Positions 1 through 11,500 of a stretch of 64,000 bases of DNA are shown here, piece after piece; the stretch's first letter is position 1; every line of letters begins with the position of its first letter. The translations under genes and the position numbers were made by a program. Under the pieces are notes generated by a model. It searched no databases, had not been told where the DNA came from, and worked only from the letters and a program-made list of their open reading frames with translations. The stretch is from Zerene cesonia (taxonomy: Eukaryota > Arthropoda > Insecta > Lepidoptera > Pieridae). The stretch covers positions 7,192,001 through 7,256,000 of the forward strand of contig NC_052122.1 in assembly GCF_012273895.1 (NCBI RefSeq), read 5' to 3'.

Positions 1-1493
1 AACGACAGCATCAAATTTTTGGTACGAGTCAGTGCATTTAGGTATCAGGTCAATAAAATTGGGGCGTGCACATATTTAGCTAGCCGCTGTCGTCAGTTCG
101 TCAAGACGTTCCTCAAGAAAACTTACATTTTTCTACAACAAATTTGAAATCTAATTTGTTATTTAAAACGAGCGAATTATCGAAGAAATCACAAATCTCC
201 AAACAAATACAACACTAGTCTCCAAGACTAACTTCACTACAAATAAATAAAGGATATATTACGACATAAATACACACGGCATCGCATCGTTATATTAGGT
301 AAGTTGAAGAAAATTATCACATTTACGAAACATGCGCAAGAGTATAATCAATAATCGATAATTATAAAAACCTAGAAACAATGTATGGAATAAAAAGTTC
401 ACGGAGTCATCGACCTAATTTTCGGTATCCATCTAATGAGATGAGTATCGCGCACTATAAATACTATTATAAAACAACACGCGCCGAACGAACACAAAAC
501 GCATCCGTGACCAAACGCTGCCAAAATAATAACTCAAATTGTGATCGCAAAAACGCATATTTAACTGTATACAATAATAATGAATAATTAATATAAACCA
601 AATAATACAACCAAGTACTAACTAAATATATATATATTTTTTTTTACTTACACAAATGAATGGTAACGTTTACGAAAGAACAGAACTTCTGTAAATAAGT
701 AAATGTTTTTAATTAGTAAGTAAAAAAACATGAGATATTTCTACTATTCCATTTTAGAACATAAAATATCTGCTGAAAATGATCGCAAAAGTATTCAATT
801 TTAGCAGTTACCAATGTGTAATAAAGATTTGGGTCAGGCGCCCAGAAACATGAAAACCTCATGCTTGAAGGTACTAGAACAAAACAAATCAGACGTATGG
901 TCAAAAGAAGTCATATTCATTAACATTTCCAAACTTTTATAGAATGATAAAATAAGATATTTTTTAAAGTGTGGTAATTGTTAGAATTGTTGAAGATAAG
1001 TTCAAGACACGCCCTTTAGCCATTTGTTCCCCCGCACCAGACCGCGTTAGCCCGAGCGGCATCTTACCATAATTATAAAACTGATGACGCAATAGGTAAT
1101 TGACACACTATACGGCTTTACTCTGTGCCACTAAAGTTTTGGGTTAACGTCATTAGGTGGCACAATTATTTAATGCTCACTGTAAAACTGTTTAAATTTT
1201 ACTAACGTCGACGTGCCTTGAGGAAAAGATCGAATCGATCGCTGTTAGTAGTAAAAATTAAAAAGATATATGATGTATGGTATAGTAAAACTACAAATAT
1301 AGGAAACCAACCAGATGCATAAAACGTCAGGCCTCGAAAATATTATAAATCTTCCGTCATCTTAATATTATTATAGGCAGCGATATTCGCACGAAAAATT
1401 GTAAAGATTGTTATGTAAAAACTATAAATATAACATGAATAACAGTTAGTTTACAAACGCTTATCATTCTTACTCCGCGTTTGAGTTTAAAAT

Positions 1494-1560
1494 ACCCACT
1501 AATATAAATGCGAAACTAACTCTGTGTGTCTGTCTCATCATTTAGCCGTGTGGCCTAAAC
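1494..1560 (-). repeat. Lepidopteran SINE/LINE tail fragment, reverse orientation
   Basis: The string CCCACTAATATAAATGCG followed by AAACTAACTCTGTGTGTCTGTCT is the reverse complement of the common tail (pyrimidine-rich, TTTCGCATTTATAATATTAGTGGG) seen in plus orientation elsewhere in the window. The body is too decayed to delimit. Confidence 0.5.
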
Positions 1561-3340
1561 TACGCGGTCACAAATCTAGTATCAGACCTAGAAATTTCAG
1601 GGGAGTGGTGGAAACCTAATACTACTACAATTCATTTTAGCCTGAAAAATAAACATATTATAGTATTTCGTTTAAAATATTATCGCGGTTACTGTACCTT
1701 GAACATGAACACTATTAAATATAGTAGGTATAAATCCCATGGTCGTGAACGTCGACCGCGCCCGAATGATTGCCAAAAACATTACAGACAAAAAGTAACT
1801 TACAAATCTGACCGAACTATCATAAATATTTAAAGAGCAAATTGTCGTTACAGTTCACATATTAACATCTCAACTAAAAATAAAGATTCAGTTTTTTCAG
1901 TTTAACTACATAATAATACATTATACAATTTTTATATCGTTATATTTAACGTTCTATGTTTATAATGGTTTAAGAAAGTGCCTTACGATAAATAAAATCA
2001 CAATATTTCTTGCCCTCTCATATACCTTTTTTCTTGTATAAAGAAAGGATTTATGGATACTAGCCTAGTTTAGGAGTAATAAGGGTTTGTATTAAACATC
2101 GTTATTTATTTATATCTGAATCGATAAAAATCGATGGTGTTACGTAAGTATGTAAGAATTGAACTGTGTAAATAAATGAATAAATAAGGATAAAATATTT
2201 GAGACTTTTTGAACATTCAACATGTCCTATACTTTCGATGTTTGACACAAAGTTAGTGTAGTTCACGCGGACGTAGTCGCGAGTAGAAAACTCATCCTAG
2301 TTCTACAGTTCTAAGTAAAAATAAACAATCGTATCAATACGATCAACAATCATAGTACCTACAATGTATTGCATAATGTAATGTCACCTCTTAGTCTTGG
2401 TATATATATAATATTATTGGGACGGATAGAAAAACGAAATTTCATTAATAAATTAATAATTATCGATTTAGGCAAAACCCTAATCTTTGAACGTAAACGT
2501 ATAAAACTAAATTACTTTGAACACTTCAACGCAAAGCGCCACGAAATCAATGACGCATTCATAGTATGTATTGTTGAAAAGTTTACGTTGAGAATCATAC
2601 AATATATTTAGCTAATGCATTAGACTAGCTTAATGTACATATGGAAGATAAGTGTAACTTTCTGGACTGCGGCATGGTATTGGTTATGCAACTCAGTTTA
2701 CTGAAATATCGTATTGCAATGCGTCACACGAAGTTATAAATATATAATCTACAAAACATGCAAAAAATATAATGAGCTTAAGTTTTATGAAGTGAACTAA
2801 TAACTTATAATAACTCTTTATATAACTACAATGAAGTAAATTATCTTTCGAGTATCTTACAGTTACAATTACCTAAACGTTAAGATACAATTAACCATTA
2901 TTAATACTAGAAAAAGATTCCTAAACGTATCGTGTAACGGAAAACTAATTTTTATTCATTATGAAATTACTTATAATAAATAAAAAATGTAAACATATCA
3001 TTATAGACAAAAATCCGAACACGGAAATAACGAAATGAGAATTAAAGATACGACGAAGAACCATAATTGAAACTACCGTCAATAAAATTAATTCAACATC
3101 ACAGTAGCAATACATTTTTTTCCTGTTGTTTTTTATGATTGGGATTAGATTTATTTATAAATTTAATTTAAACATTATTTACATTACTATTTACAATTAT
3201 GTGAATATATGTTTGTTTTATTACGCTATTAGCTTATGAACCAGAATAGCACATGAGTTATAGAATTATTTGCTTTTTTGCCTGCGGGTTCGTTTGCAGA
3301 TATAATCGCGGGACAGTTGTTATTCATAAATGTATACGTC

Positions 3341-3398
3341 ATCCATTCATACATCCATGCATATTCACAAACTTTCGAATTTATAATATTAGTGTGAT
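3341..3398 (+). repeat. Lepidopteran SINE/LINE tail fragment
   Basis: CATCCATGCATATTCACAAACTTTCGAATTTATAATATTAGTGTGAT matches the tail of the better copies at 10654 and 51194 with a few substitutions. No head is visible. Confidence 0.5.
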
Positions 3399-4034
3399 AT
3401 CGGAACTGTGGCAACTGCGTTTTGAGTGAATCTATAGTTTAAATCTAACGCATTACATCCTAATGTTTTCCATACATTCGGACAGTAGTATGGACGCTGT
3501 CAGAATCTAAATCTGGACCAGTGGCGTTTAGTGGTCGGCCGAAACAATCAAAAGTTATTCCGAGTGCTAAACCTAACGCACGTGACATGCAGTGCCGCAT
3601 TCTCAACGATGCTAGACATGAATTCACGGAAGTAAATTTATATTATTTATTTATACCAATATTACTACATAATTATCATAGCACTGCCGGTGAAGCAAGA
3701 ACAATTTACTCATCACTCTCTTCATTAAGTACTAGCCGCTTGACCCGCCGTCTAAAATAATAGACTATGTTCTCTGGTTCTATGCGACCCAACTAAAAAT
3801 AGGAACGTCAATGACCTTTATGTATCAATTAATTATACGTGAAATGTCATTATAACATTCAATATCCTTCGAGCATTTCAATAACGATTGATTTTCGTTT
3901 TCGAAGTTATATCGCATAGTAGCGATGTATTATTCTAATGGCATAACAACTTTGAACGTCAGTTCAGTAGTTATAGAGAGAAAATAAAGAACCTCAGAAA
4001 CATAATTTCTTTATATATAATATGTTAATTGCAA

Positions 4035-4200
4035 ACTAGCTTTCTGCCCGCATCCTCGCCCGCGTAGTCTAAGGAAAAGGCAGTCATGGAGCTCTAAATG
4101 CATAGTTGCCCTTCCCGGTATTTTGTGGTCTTTCTCGGATTACAAACGAAATTTCATCCAAATTGTTTAAGCGGTTTTGACACCAAAACATAACAAAAAT
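4035..4200 (+). repeat. Decayed ACTAGCT-type lepidopteran repeat
   Basis: It opens with ACTAGCTTTCTGCCCGC and CGCCCGCGTAGTC and continues to ATTTCATCCAAATTGTTTAAGCGGTTTTGAC. This is the same order of blocks (head, GC-rich box, ATTTCATCnnAATcGGTT) as the copies at 49418 and 54974. The tail is lost. Confidence 0.55.
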
Positions 4201-6208
4201 CAATACAGGAAAAAATTAGGTGTGTAGTGATTTTAACAAACAATATATTACATTGTTAACAGATTATTAATATATTTAGAATTATATTTGCCGAACTAAA
4301 TATTATGTCCATTACTTCCAAGTCGCACAACATTTTGCAAGAAATATGAGGTTATGCATATGCACACAAAACATATTCTGCTAATAACTTCATATCTTTA
4401 CTAACAATATTAATCTGAAGAATTTTTTGTTTGAGCACACTAACATTCACTCAGGACCTATTGGACCAATTTCAAAATTCTTAAATCATTAGATTTGAGA
4501 CATGATCCCTGAGTGATATAGACAAGTATACTAGTTTAAGATAAAATTGGTACTATAATATAAACCTACTAAATTATTTTAAGAAAATATGAACATATTA
4601 TATATAGTCTATAGTAGTCATTTATATATTTTATAGTAGTCGTTTAAATCTTTAAAAATGTAAATAAGATAATAAAATCGGGGTTAAAATTTGTTACCAT
4701 AAATTTTAAATTATGCTTTTGTAAATGTACAGGATAGGCAGCAGAGGCCAGCAACCAGGGTAAAGGATTTTTTAGTCCAAAATCTAACATTAAAGTAAGA
4801 AATTGATTGTAAATTGACACCACATCATATTAATTATTCTAGAATATCATTCTTACAATCACATGAGTATAACAAATCTATACTCCTGACAATTAATTCT
4901 GTATGCAATTTTATTGACAACTGAACTGATATTCTCACTTGCTAGTCAATGCAGCGGACCATCGCTACTCAGACCATTGACTAATCCGGCACCCATTGTA
5001 ATATGATATGTATTGCATTTGTTATTTTGTATTGAATTTATTTTTTGGAAAATCATTGGTAATATACATCATTTGTGCTTGAATTAATACTAGTTGTTTG
5101 CACCAATGCAGTTGACCTTGACACTGAGGTATTGTTTTGATTCCGACTACTAATAATTAATATAAGCACTGTATTATGGTTCAATTAAGTAAATTTTATA
5201 TACATAATGTAGTATTATTTGTACTTCACAGTGTAACATAAGTATAAAATGGATGTGTGAAGGCCTTCAGATTGGACTCATAGTAGCCAGTACTCCATAG
5301 TTATTATTTTTGTGCTTGTTTCAAACAGAACTGTCATGTCATTTAATAAAACATTTTGCTCAGTACATTAAAAAAATACATTAGTAGAAAATTATATTAA
5401 TAGAGATTAAATACATAGTAATATGTCATTTATCAAAAGCAGGATAACTTTAAAGGATGTTATAGGTACAGTCATCTTCTTACATATTCGTCTACATGTT
5501 TGGATTCCACAGAACAAACTTTACGTAATTATAATATGATAAGATGGCATTGTGTGAAAAATTAAAAAATATGATAAACATGTTTTTTTTTCATCATAAA
5601 TATGTGATTGAGAAATATATGTTTCTCAATAACATTATATATATATAATATTTGTAATAATATAAAATAATTACTTAGATATAAAGTAAATAATCTCTTC
5701 TTAAATATGAATTTACTACAACCTGAAGTCTAGAGAACAGGTAAATATTTGTTGTGGTTAGCCAAAGTAATTATGTGTCTGATATCGTAACAATATTTGT
5801 TAAATTAACATTGCCCCTTCAAATACTATTAATATTTATTGTAAGACATTTCAGAAATAAATAGCATAATCATAATGGTTATCATGAACCATGCTATATA
5901 AACGCTAAATAGATTAAGACAAAATAATTCATTATTTAGTTAGAATTGGGATATTCTAATAAGGAAATAACAACCGATTGCATTCTCATCAAAGGTTAAT
6001 AAAAAATACAACTATGTAACAATAGACAGACTTAGATATTATTCATTTCAGCAGACATTTCTTCTGAATTGAAGTTTATAAAATCTCAAGTAAGTATTCA
6101 TTACTTTGGTTCTGTCAATAAACTGCTTCCTAATATAAGCAGTTAATTGGCAAGCTTAACAACAAAAATTGGATTAAACATTTTAGAAATAAGCAATAAA
6201 ACACTAAC

Positions 6209-6448
6209 CTGATGAAGTGCTGTCAGGCCGTCAACATTCGCAGTGTTTATATCAGCGCCTAATTTCAATAAGCGCTGCACTTCATCTTTATCACCAGCCG
6301 TGCACGCTGCTAAAAACACGATACCAGAAGAGAATTGTATTCTTGAAGCACGTTTTGGGATTGCCGACTGTTTGTTAGTGTCAGATTCTTCCCATCTCTT
6401 CAACTGTTCAGCCCTTTTGAACAGGGCAGATGACGATCTCGGATCCAT
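6209..6448 (-). CDS. Mbs: Myosin phosphatase targeting subunit (MYPT / PP1 regulatory subunit 12), first coding exon, partial
   Basis: This exon encodes the first 80 residues of the regulatory subunit that brings protein phosphatase 1 to myosin light chain and so controls actomyosin contraction and epithelial morphogenesis. The start ATG is the complement of 6446-6448. RAEQLKRW (residues 12-19) is the MyPhoNE-type PP1 docking motif, and RIQF (36-39) is the RVxF-type motif. The first ankyrin repeat follows at about 42-71 (FLAACTAGDKDEVQRLL), and INTANVDGLTALHQ closes the exon. The reading continues past the exon only into a non-conserved tail. The donor GTTAGT directly after the CAG codon (complement of 6203-6208) marks the exon end in phase 0. 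The other ankyrin repeats and the C-terminus lie outside the window. The match to the insect and vertebrate family is strong; the symbol follows Drosophila. Confidence 0.93.
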
Positions 6449-6831
6449 AATTTAATTTCTGGACGGTACACTTTACACTCAATATGGTCCAAATAAACAC
6501 TGTTGGCGAAGCATAGATTATGTTTTGGTTATATAAAGTACACAAACTCGGAGTCCATAACTTAAATGCCTAAAAAAGGAAACATGAAAGAAGAAACGTT
6601 CCAGGGAGATAAGTGTAAAACACCTTTCAAGCAATCATTGTTCAGAACACTTGTTGATTTTTTCGTCTATCACACTTGTGTACGGACTGTTTTAACATGA
6701 CATAACCAATAGACTACACTTTTAGCGTGGCAGCCATTACAAGAATAAATTTAACGGCCAACTATACTACTCACTAAACGAACATAAAAAGAAAAACTAG
6801 GCTGAGAATGACGGTAAGAAGAAAGCGCCTA

Positions 6832-6845
6832 GCGTCACCTGGTGG
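6832..6845 (+). promoter_or_regulatory. Candidate CTCF-like site near the Mbs promoter
   Basis: GCGTCACCTGGTGG agrees with the Drosophila CTCF core as I remember it (GCGCCMYCTRSYGG) at 13 of 14 positions. It also contains a CACCTG E-box. It stands about 390 bases upstream of the Mbs start codon, between two divergent genes, where an insulator or promoter factor would make sense. This is sequence resemblance only. Confidence 0.3.
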
Positions 6846-7244
6846 ACGAGCGTTTAGCGAGAGATGTTGCCATCGGCCAATTATTTCTACGAATTCTTTG
6901 TTGTCTATGGATCAATTTTCCAAGTAAAACAATAGAAAACACACTCTTCCCTACTATCTGTGGACTCTAAATGTAATTTATGTACAACGGTCTACTCAGA
7001 TACCTTTATAAACAGATTCCAAAATTGAATATGAGTAAATAACCACAAACTAACATCCACATTAAAAATATTAGAAAGAGATATAGCTTTTAAATTATAT
7101 GGTTCAGAAATTTCTCATCAACGTCTACATTTGGTGGCGTACATACTAGAGACGTATCTGAACTTATTTTTTTTCCTTCTATTCACACAATTATAAATTT
7201 GTATTTGTAGCTGTTCAAAGTAAATTAATGAATAATCAAAAAAA

Positions 7245-7545
7245 GCAGTGGTGACTCAGTGGCGAGAATCTCGATCTCCGCCTTATCGATTCAAAATAAG
7301 ATAAGGCAGAGTGAGCTGGAAATACATTGATTTTTCAATTTATCTGCACATGTGGTTAACATCATCACTGTTTAAAAATGGCAAAAGAAAACATCGTGAG
7401 GAAATCGGCATATCCAAGAAACAAAAGTTCGACAATATGTGACATCTGCCTACCCGCACATGGGCAGCGTGGTGGATTATGGCATGAACCCTCATAAGAG
7501 GCCTGTGTCCCAGCAGTGGAAAATTATATGGGCTGATGATGACAA
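7245..7545 (+). repeat. tRNA-headed lepidopteran SINE
   Basis: It starts with a tRNA-like head (GCAGTGGTGACTCAGTGGCGAG). It then carries the body words TTTATCTGCACATGTGG, AAACATCGTGAGGAAATCGGCAT and GACATCTGCCTACCCGCACATGGG, then GCGTGGTGGATTATGGC and CATAAGAGGCCTGTGTCCCAGCAGTGG, and ends GGGCTGATGATGAC. This block order is that of a SINE family very common in moth and butterfly genomes. Copies or fragments recur at 26161 and 32655. The short open frame inside it is not a gene. Confidence 0.8.
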
Positions 7546-7796
7546 TAATAGCAAAAAATTGCCACAGACGTTTTCAACAACAAAAATTACACATAATAAT
7601 GACTCACTATACTTAGTTACTAACGTTTGTAGCACGAAAGCGAAGTCAGTGATATTTAATATCGTTCTAATTTCTTAAACACTTTTGTTTTCTTTTTCTG
7701 TTTAAGGCTATGAAATAAACTAGTGTTAAATAGCTATTTTTCTATTAATATAACATAAATTAAAACTACATGTTAATAGCTACCATTGAATGAGCT

Positions 7797-7875
7797 AAAT
7801 CTCGAAACGGCTAAAATGATTTAATGAAATTTTGATATGCGATTTTGGGAGCGATAAATCGATCTGGCAAGAATA
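7797..7875 (-). repeat. LINE-type 3' end fragment, reverse orientation
   Basis: AAATCTCGAAACGGCTAAAA through GGGAGCGATAAATCGATCTGGCAAGAAT is the reverse complement, with substitutions, of the block at about 41724-41810 (TAGATCGATTTATCGCCCCC through GAGCCGATTCCGAGATT). In this family such blocks sit just before a short tandem repeat tail, as in RTE-like LINEs of Lepidoptera. Confidence 0.55.
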
Positions 7876-8406
7876 CACATAAAAAAACTATGTCGTACAA
7901 AGTTCGGTCACTCAAGCATTGCCATATGCATGCATATATTGATTTCATTATGTGATTTTTCAATCAATCAAATTTTTTCATGAAAAACATTAATGTAAAA
8001 ATGTGGTTCTGTACATAAATCATATTTGTTGGCAACATTGCTACGTTAAATTATTTACGGCATTCTCAATAAATGTTTTGATAGTAGTCATGGTGAATAA
8101 TGACCGTAACTTAACAGTATTAAAATAAAAGAAGACATATATTTAAACATAATTAAACACCCATATTTCTGTTTTCTATAGTGTAGCCGAATCCTAAAAA
8201 TTGAATTTTAGTGACATAGAAATCTAACTGATCTCACAACAGCGACATCTGTCCGCCTCGTATGTCATTAACAGAAACTAGACTCGAAGTTCAGACTTCA
8301 GACAGAAAGTATTCAAAATTCAAGATGGCCAGGTGTCATGATGGTGTCCTAGAGTGTTGTCGTTGAACTTTATTTATTTTGTGTGAAAAATATATTGTGT
8401 TTCATA

Positions 8407-8500
8407 ATGGCTGACATAATATACCAGAGTCTTGACATATCAAACCTTCCGGATGATATCAGAGACAAATTAGCAGAATTGGACTTGGAATTATCTGAAG
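8407..8500 (+). CDS. DIP2: DIP2 exon 1 (coding part)
   Basis: It encodes residues 1-31 plus one base, beginning MADIIYQSLDISNLPDD and ending in LELSE. LPDDIRDKLAELDLELSEG is the conserved start of the DMAP1-binding-type domain. The donor GTAAGC follows at 8501. There is no other in-frame ATG back to the stop TAG at 8350, so this start is secure. Intron 1 after it is 11.9 kb. Confidence 0.95.
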
Positions 8501-11500
8501 GTAAGCGTGCATTAGGTCTGCGCTTTATTCTAAATCGATAAATTATAATTACTTCCAACGAAGAAGTTTAACTTATCTGAATATAATATCAATTATATAC
8601 TTTGGTTAATTTGTAAAGTTTGTAAAAAAAAATGTTTAGGTTTTTCACAAGTCTACTTTATAATATTGACGTGACTAATGACAGCTGATGTGATGTTTTC
8701 GGTAAATACTTATTGCATTGATGAGAAATATTTCATGTTATTCTGATATGATATCTGATCAAATTATCATGCATGATTCGTTACATGCTTTGTTACACAT
8801 CGTCAGTCAAGGAATCCATATAGTCTGCACCATGAAGAATTTATTGTAAATTAGGTGTGATGGTATATATACTTATTTACTGAAAAACGAATACAATAAA
8901 TTTCTTACTAGCAAAGAAAATTCGTAATTGGCACTACCATTAAAATAAAATCATAAAACTTGAATAATAAGAATGCAGTTAGAATTTGTAATTGGATTAT
9001 TTATCTAAACTTTTACTAAAATCTCCGTCATTAGATCAAGCTATGTGGAAAAAATTAAACATGTTTTGGTGGTCTTTAAATTCTTATTCTTTGTGTGTTC
9101 AAATATTTGTATTTTGCGTCATAGACAAACATGATTGTAATGTATAATTGAATATATAGGTTTAAATATTACTATATACCCATAATATTAAACCTTACAA
9201 GCTATATTATAGATTCATGTGTTTACCATTCAATAAGCATTGCGAAAATTGTAATTTGTATTGTATAGATATAATATTTAAAAGGCACATGCGAATCTTA
9301 TTTTTATGACATTGCAAAAGTATTATTTTATTTTTTATTTCTGTTAACCCCTTTTCTCCAAAATATTAATAAATGGAAAGAATATTTATTTTATTGTTCT
9401 AGTTGTAAAGGCTACAAAATTATCATTATCGTAATATACCATTTATTTTAATTAATAAGACTAGTAATGAAAGCCAAATATAATTGAATATTTTATTTAG
9501 TTTCTTCTTTAATTACCGATGCAAAAGTAGAATTTGCTTATGATGCATATTTTTTTTTTATTTGGCCAATTAATTTTTATTGTTATTATATTTTTTGATC
9601 GCTTATTGATGCATAACATGAGACTTTTTATCATACATTTTATATATGTATTATATCTATCTTCATTGATATATCTACCAATATACAGTACTATATTTAT
9701 ATCAGTTTTATCTGTTTGTTCAAGTGTGATGCAAATAGATTACTTTTAAATGCTTGTTCATTTAAACACATACTTCGTAGCATATAAGATATTTTTATAT
9801 ACATTTATGACTTGTATTCAATACACTATAATAGAGTATATTTATCACAGAAAAGTTGAAATCTGAAGATCACCACTTTAATAGCCTGTGATAATGAGAT
9901 TGATTGCATGTTATGTGGATAATCTTGTATTTATACTAAATAATTGCTCTGTTAGGACACGAAAGAAAGACAAGGAAAAGAAAACCTGTCTTGCATTTGT
10001 TTATCTTTGTACGATCAGGGGACAGTTCTGCAATAAAAATTTACGATGAGTTGTTGAGTGTAGACGTGCAGGCCATGCCACACTGTTATTAGTACATGGA
10101 AGTTGCTCGCAAACAACCGCCCGCAGAGGCCTTGACGGACGTTCGATGAACCGTACACATCGCTTTTAGATCCTGGCATTCGTTGCCTGAATACGTTATT
10201 ACTCCATCGCCTGTGCATTTGAGCCATTTTGTCGGGAAAGCATGACGCACCGACTCAAAACCCGTTCGCATCGTGACACGATCTGACTAAGCTCGCGATT
10301 TAGCGTTGTGGTGTTTTGTTCGAAGCGATTGTAATTGTTGCTATTACACTGTATTTTTCAATTAACTAAAGAAATTAAAAGTGAACTAGCAATGAACTAG
10401 AATAGAAAACTACCAAGATTATTGGCGCCTACGTTGTGTTAACTATAATTGTCATATAAGCACTAGATATAATTCAATGCATATGCCATTTAACATAAAC
10501 CATGTCAAAAAAATACATACATACTAATTATCAAATATACGAAAAACGTTACTCTCCTTCTAGCGCTACGGGTATGATAGATTTTACGTGAAGTGCGCCT
10601 ACGCCTTTACTTTTACCCGATTTTTAACCGATTTATTTACCCGATTGTAAAATACTAGCTGCGCCCCGCGGTTTCACCCGCGTAAGTCCTTATCCCGTAG
10701 GAATATCGGGATAAAAAGTCTATATGCTATTCCAGTCGTTCAGCTATCTACGTATCAAATTTCATTGCAATCGGTTTAGTAGTTTTTGCGTGAAAGAGCA
10801 ACAAACACACACGCATCCTTACAAACTTTCGCATTTATAATATTAGTAGGATAGGATTAGTAGGATTCATTAATAACCCTTAAATAAATGTTTTAATAGA
10901 AACATAAGTTAAAGTAGACCATAAACCAATTCGATTAATCATCGTTCCAAACGTGGAGTTGGTATGATGGATCTCTGTACTCCATAAATTTTTGTCTTAG
11001 CGTGTGTTTCTCAGAGGATGCAGATGATATTTGAGGGATGTCTAGGTAGGAAGGGGATTATTAGTTAGTTAGTCTTTTAGTTTGTGGGGTCGCCGCCCCT
11101 GTCCCGCGCCATCTTGAAAAAAGGGTTTCACGCTTTATCTCTGAAATAAGCAACACACTTCGCCTTCGATAATAAGTCTACACCATAGACATATAACTGC
11201 ATACATCTTATATATTATATACCTAAGTATGCCATAATATACTTTAAATGGCAGGTATTACGGTGCTGCATCTACGCAATATGAAAAAAATATCACATGT
11301 ACTAGCTACATTAGACTACTTTAGCTACGTTCATAGTATATATCCTATTTAATTATTCTACGGAGTAGGCAGATATCGAAACTATATCTGAATAAGATGC
11401 TTTTTCCAACACTACCATTTTTCGAAGTGCGTGTCTTTTGTAAGTTGGAATCCATGAAATGTTTCCATACTTAGATATTTGATATCATAGTGAAAATATA

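Larger units (their letters stand above)
1..6208 (-). other. Intron of the Mbs/MYPT gene (5' part, runs off the window)
   Basis: AT-rich sequence downstream, in the minus direction, of the first coding exon of Mbs. I looked on the minus strand for the next expected exon, which should continue the ankyrin repeats with a motif like GWTPLH, and found none, so this intron is longer than 6.2 kb. The interval holds a few repeat fragments (listed separately) and short open frames that I take as chance. Around 1-300 there is a TCAGT initiator-like stretch and a good donor, GTAAGT, at 300-305 on the plus strand. This could be an untranslated exon of an unrelated transcript, but nothing confirms it. 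Confidence 0.7.
6449..8406. promoter_or_regulatory. Divergent intergenic region between Mbs (minus) and DIP2 (plus)
   Basis: The start codons of the two genes are 1958 bases apart and point away from each other, so both promoters and 5' UTRs must lie here unless further upstream exons exist. The part next to Mbs (6810-6900) is GC-richer and contains GCGTCACCTGGTGG at 6832-6845, which resembles the insect CTCF motif. Next to DIP2, around 8236-8335, is another GC-richer stretch with TCAGAC initiator-like words and AAGATGGCC. I see no clear TATA box for either gene. The middle of the region is filled by a tRNA-type SINE (7245-7545) and a LINE tail (7797-7875). Confidence 0.55.

Noticed and set aside
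1..305. Possible untranslated first exon with donor GTAAGT at 300
   Set aside because: Only an initiator-like word and a donor are seen; no coding sequence or second exon can be linked, so it is not listed as a gene.
3521..3760. 79-codon plus-strand open frame
   Set aside because: The reading starts within Mbs intron sequence and shows no conserved pattern.
10015..10271. Two overlapping minus-strand frames in the CpG-rich patch
   Set aside because: Neither resembles a known protein and they exclude each other. Kept only as a composition anomaly.
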